Assembly: GCF_013466425.1 (NCBI RefSeq)
Contig: NZ_CP059165.1
Coordinates: 2,232,001 to 2,296,000, forward strand
Direction of reading: 5' to 3'
Source: Mycobacterium vicinigordonae
Lineage (GTDB): Bacteria; Actinomycetota; Actinomycetes; Mycobacteriales; Mycobacteriaceae
DNA length: 64,000 nucleotides
The translations under genes and the position numbers were made by a program. This document shows positions 63,611-64,000 of the stretch, in pieces. The first letter of the stretch is position 1; each line of letters opens with the position of its first letter. The notes below the pieces were generated by a model, which saw only the letters and a program-made list of their open reading frames with translations, was not told where the DNA came from and made no database searches.

Positions 63611-64000
63611 TCGGCCACCCGCCCAACACCTTGTTCCAGCGGGCGGCCAGCACCGCGCTTTGAGTCAGGGCGGTGGCGGCGAACGCGCGGTCGTCAGCGG
63701 TGTCCGCGTGCTCCACGACCGCCCGCCACGCCGTGGCGCCGTCATTCTCCATCCGCGCGGCCAGCCGGGCCGCTTCTGAGGGGCTGCCCACCGGCGACGG
63801 CAGCTGGTAGCCGGCCGCTGCCACCGGAACGCTGGCCTTGCGCGCGGTCAGCATCGCGATCACATCGTCGCGGCGCTGCCGGTGCTGGTTGAGTGCCTCC
63901 ACCACCAGATCGTTGACGCTGGGCGGCGACATGGCCGACACGATGCCGTAGCCGTAGATGGTGGCATGTTCGACGGCGAGTGCCTCTCCCAGCGCCGCCA
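63579..64000 (-). CDS. ferritin-like DUF4439 protein (Rv2844-like), 5' end outside window
   Basis: The frame is open to the window edge, so the first codons are missing. The visible 139 or so residues begin [22 protein letters not shown], here the first helix, and continue through [19 protein letters not shown] and [19 protein letters not shown]. The EH and ExxxR/H spacing suggests a four-helix, ferritin-like fold of DUF4439 type. It is Rv2844 by order and opposite orientation to proS. Function is unknown. The apparent start at 63,941 is internal. Confidence 0.85.
   Translation of the reverse strand, partial: AALGEALAVEHATIYGYGIVSAMSPPSVNDLVVEALNQHRQRRDDVIAMLTARKASVPVAAAGYQLPSPVGSPSEAARLAARMENDGATAWRAVVEHADTADDRAFAATALTQSAVLAARWNKVLGGWPITTSFPGGSE

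Overview
The window reads as a chromosome segment of a slow-growing, non-tuberculous Mycobacterium. GC is high, GTG starts and 4-base ATGA/GTGA gene overlaps are frequent, and the backbone gene order matches M. tuberculosis from Rv2864c down to Rv2844. The backbone is a penicillin-binding lipoprotein, a DUF1707 protein, mapB, then glnA4 / glutamine amidotransferase / aldC / SDR, then nicT / mtr / hydrolase, then mqo / GNAT / Mg-chelatase-like / cobO / cobB / cysG / efpA / proS / Rv2844-like. The species cannot be named from the sequence alone. No tRNA, rRNA, CRISPR array or insertion sequence was seen, and no gene-free stretch exceeds 300 bases.

Two large blocks interrupt the backbone. Block 1 (about 2,390-31,450) lies between mapB and the glnA4 operon and holds three catabolic modules. 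The first is a split molybdenum hydroxylase system: CoxM, CoxS, SCP-2, MocA, alpha/beta hydrolase, NTF2-like and LLM oxidoreductase genes at 2.4-7.1 kb, a divergent amidohydrolase, an NmrA-like and XdhC pair at 15.6-17.9 kb, and CoxL, DUF1028 and TetR at 27.2-31.3 kb. The same palindrome, GTGACA-N3-TGTCAC, sits in all three divergent promoter regions, so these scattered genes are probably one regulon under the TetR protein at 30,654. The second is branched-chain amino and keto acid oxidation: leucine dehydrogenase, an Lrp regulator and a complete E1alpha-E1beta-E2-E3 set. Its E2 carries a perfect in-frame 78-bp minisatellite. The third is phenylacetate degradation: paaZ-EthD, paaR, an enoyl-CoA hydratase, paaABCDE and paaK, with three PaaR-type operators.

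Block 2 (about 36,330-49,800) lies between the SDR of the aldC operon and mtr. Two methyltransferases and a TVP38-type membrane protein come first. A long minus-strand array follows: nicT, hypA, the small and large subunits of a group 1h (Hhy-type, high-affinity) [NiFe]-hydrogenase, a NifU-like iron-sulfur protein, three uncharacterised proteins, a 39-residue membrane protein, the maturation protease, hypC, another uncharacterised protein and a phosphodiesterase. A Fur-family gene divergent from nicT, with a TGCAA-N5-TTGCA box between them, looks like the nickel regulator Nur. It would tie nickel uptake to hydrogenase production. hypB, hypD, hypE and hypF are not in the window.

The right end (49.9-64 kb) is ordinary core genome: mycothiol redox (mtr), malate oxidation (mqo), corrin and siroheme synthesis, the EfpA efflux pump and prolyl-tRNA synthetase.
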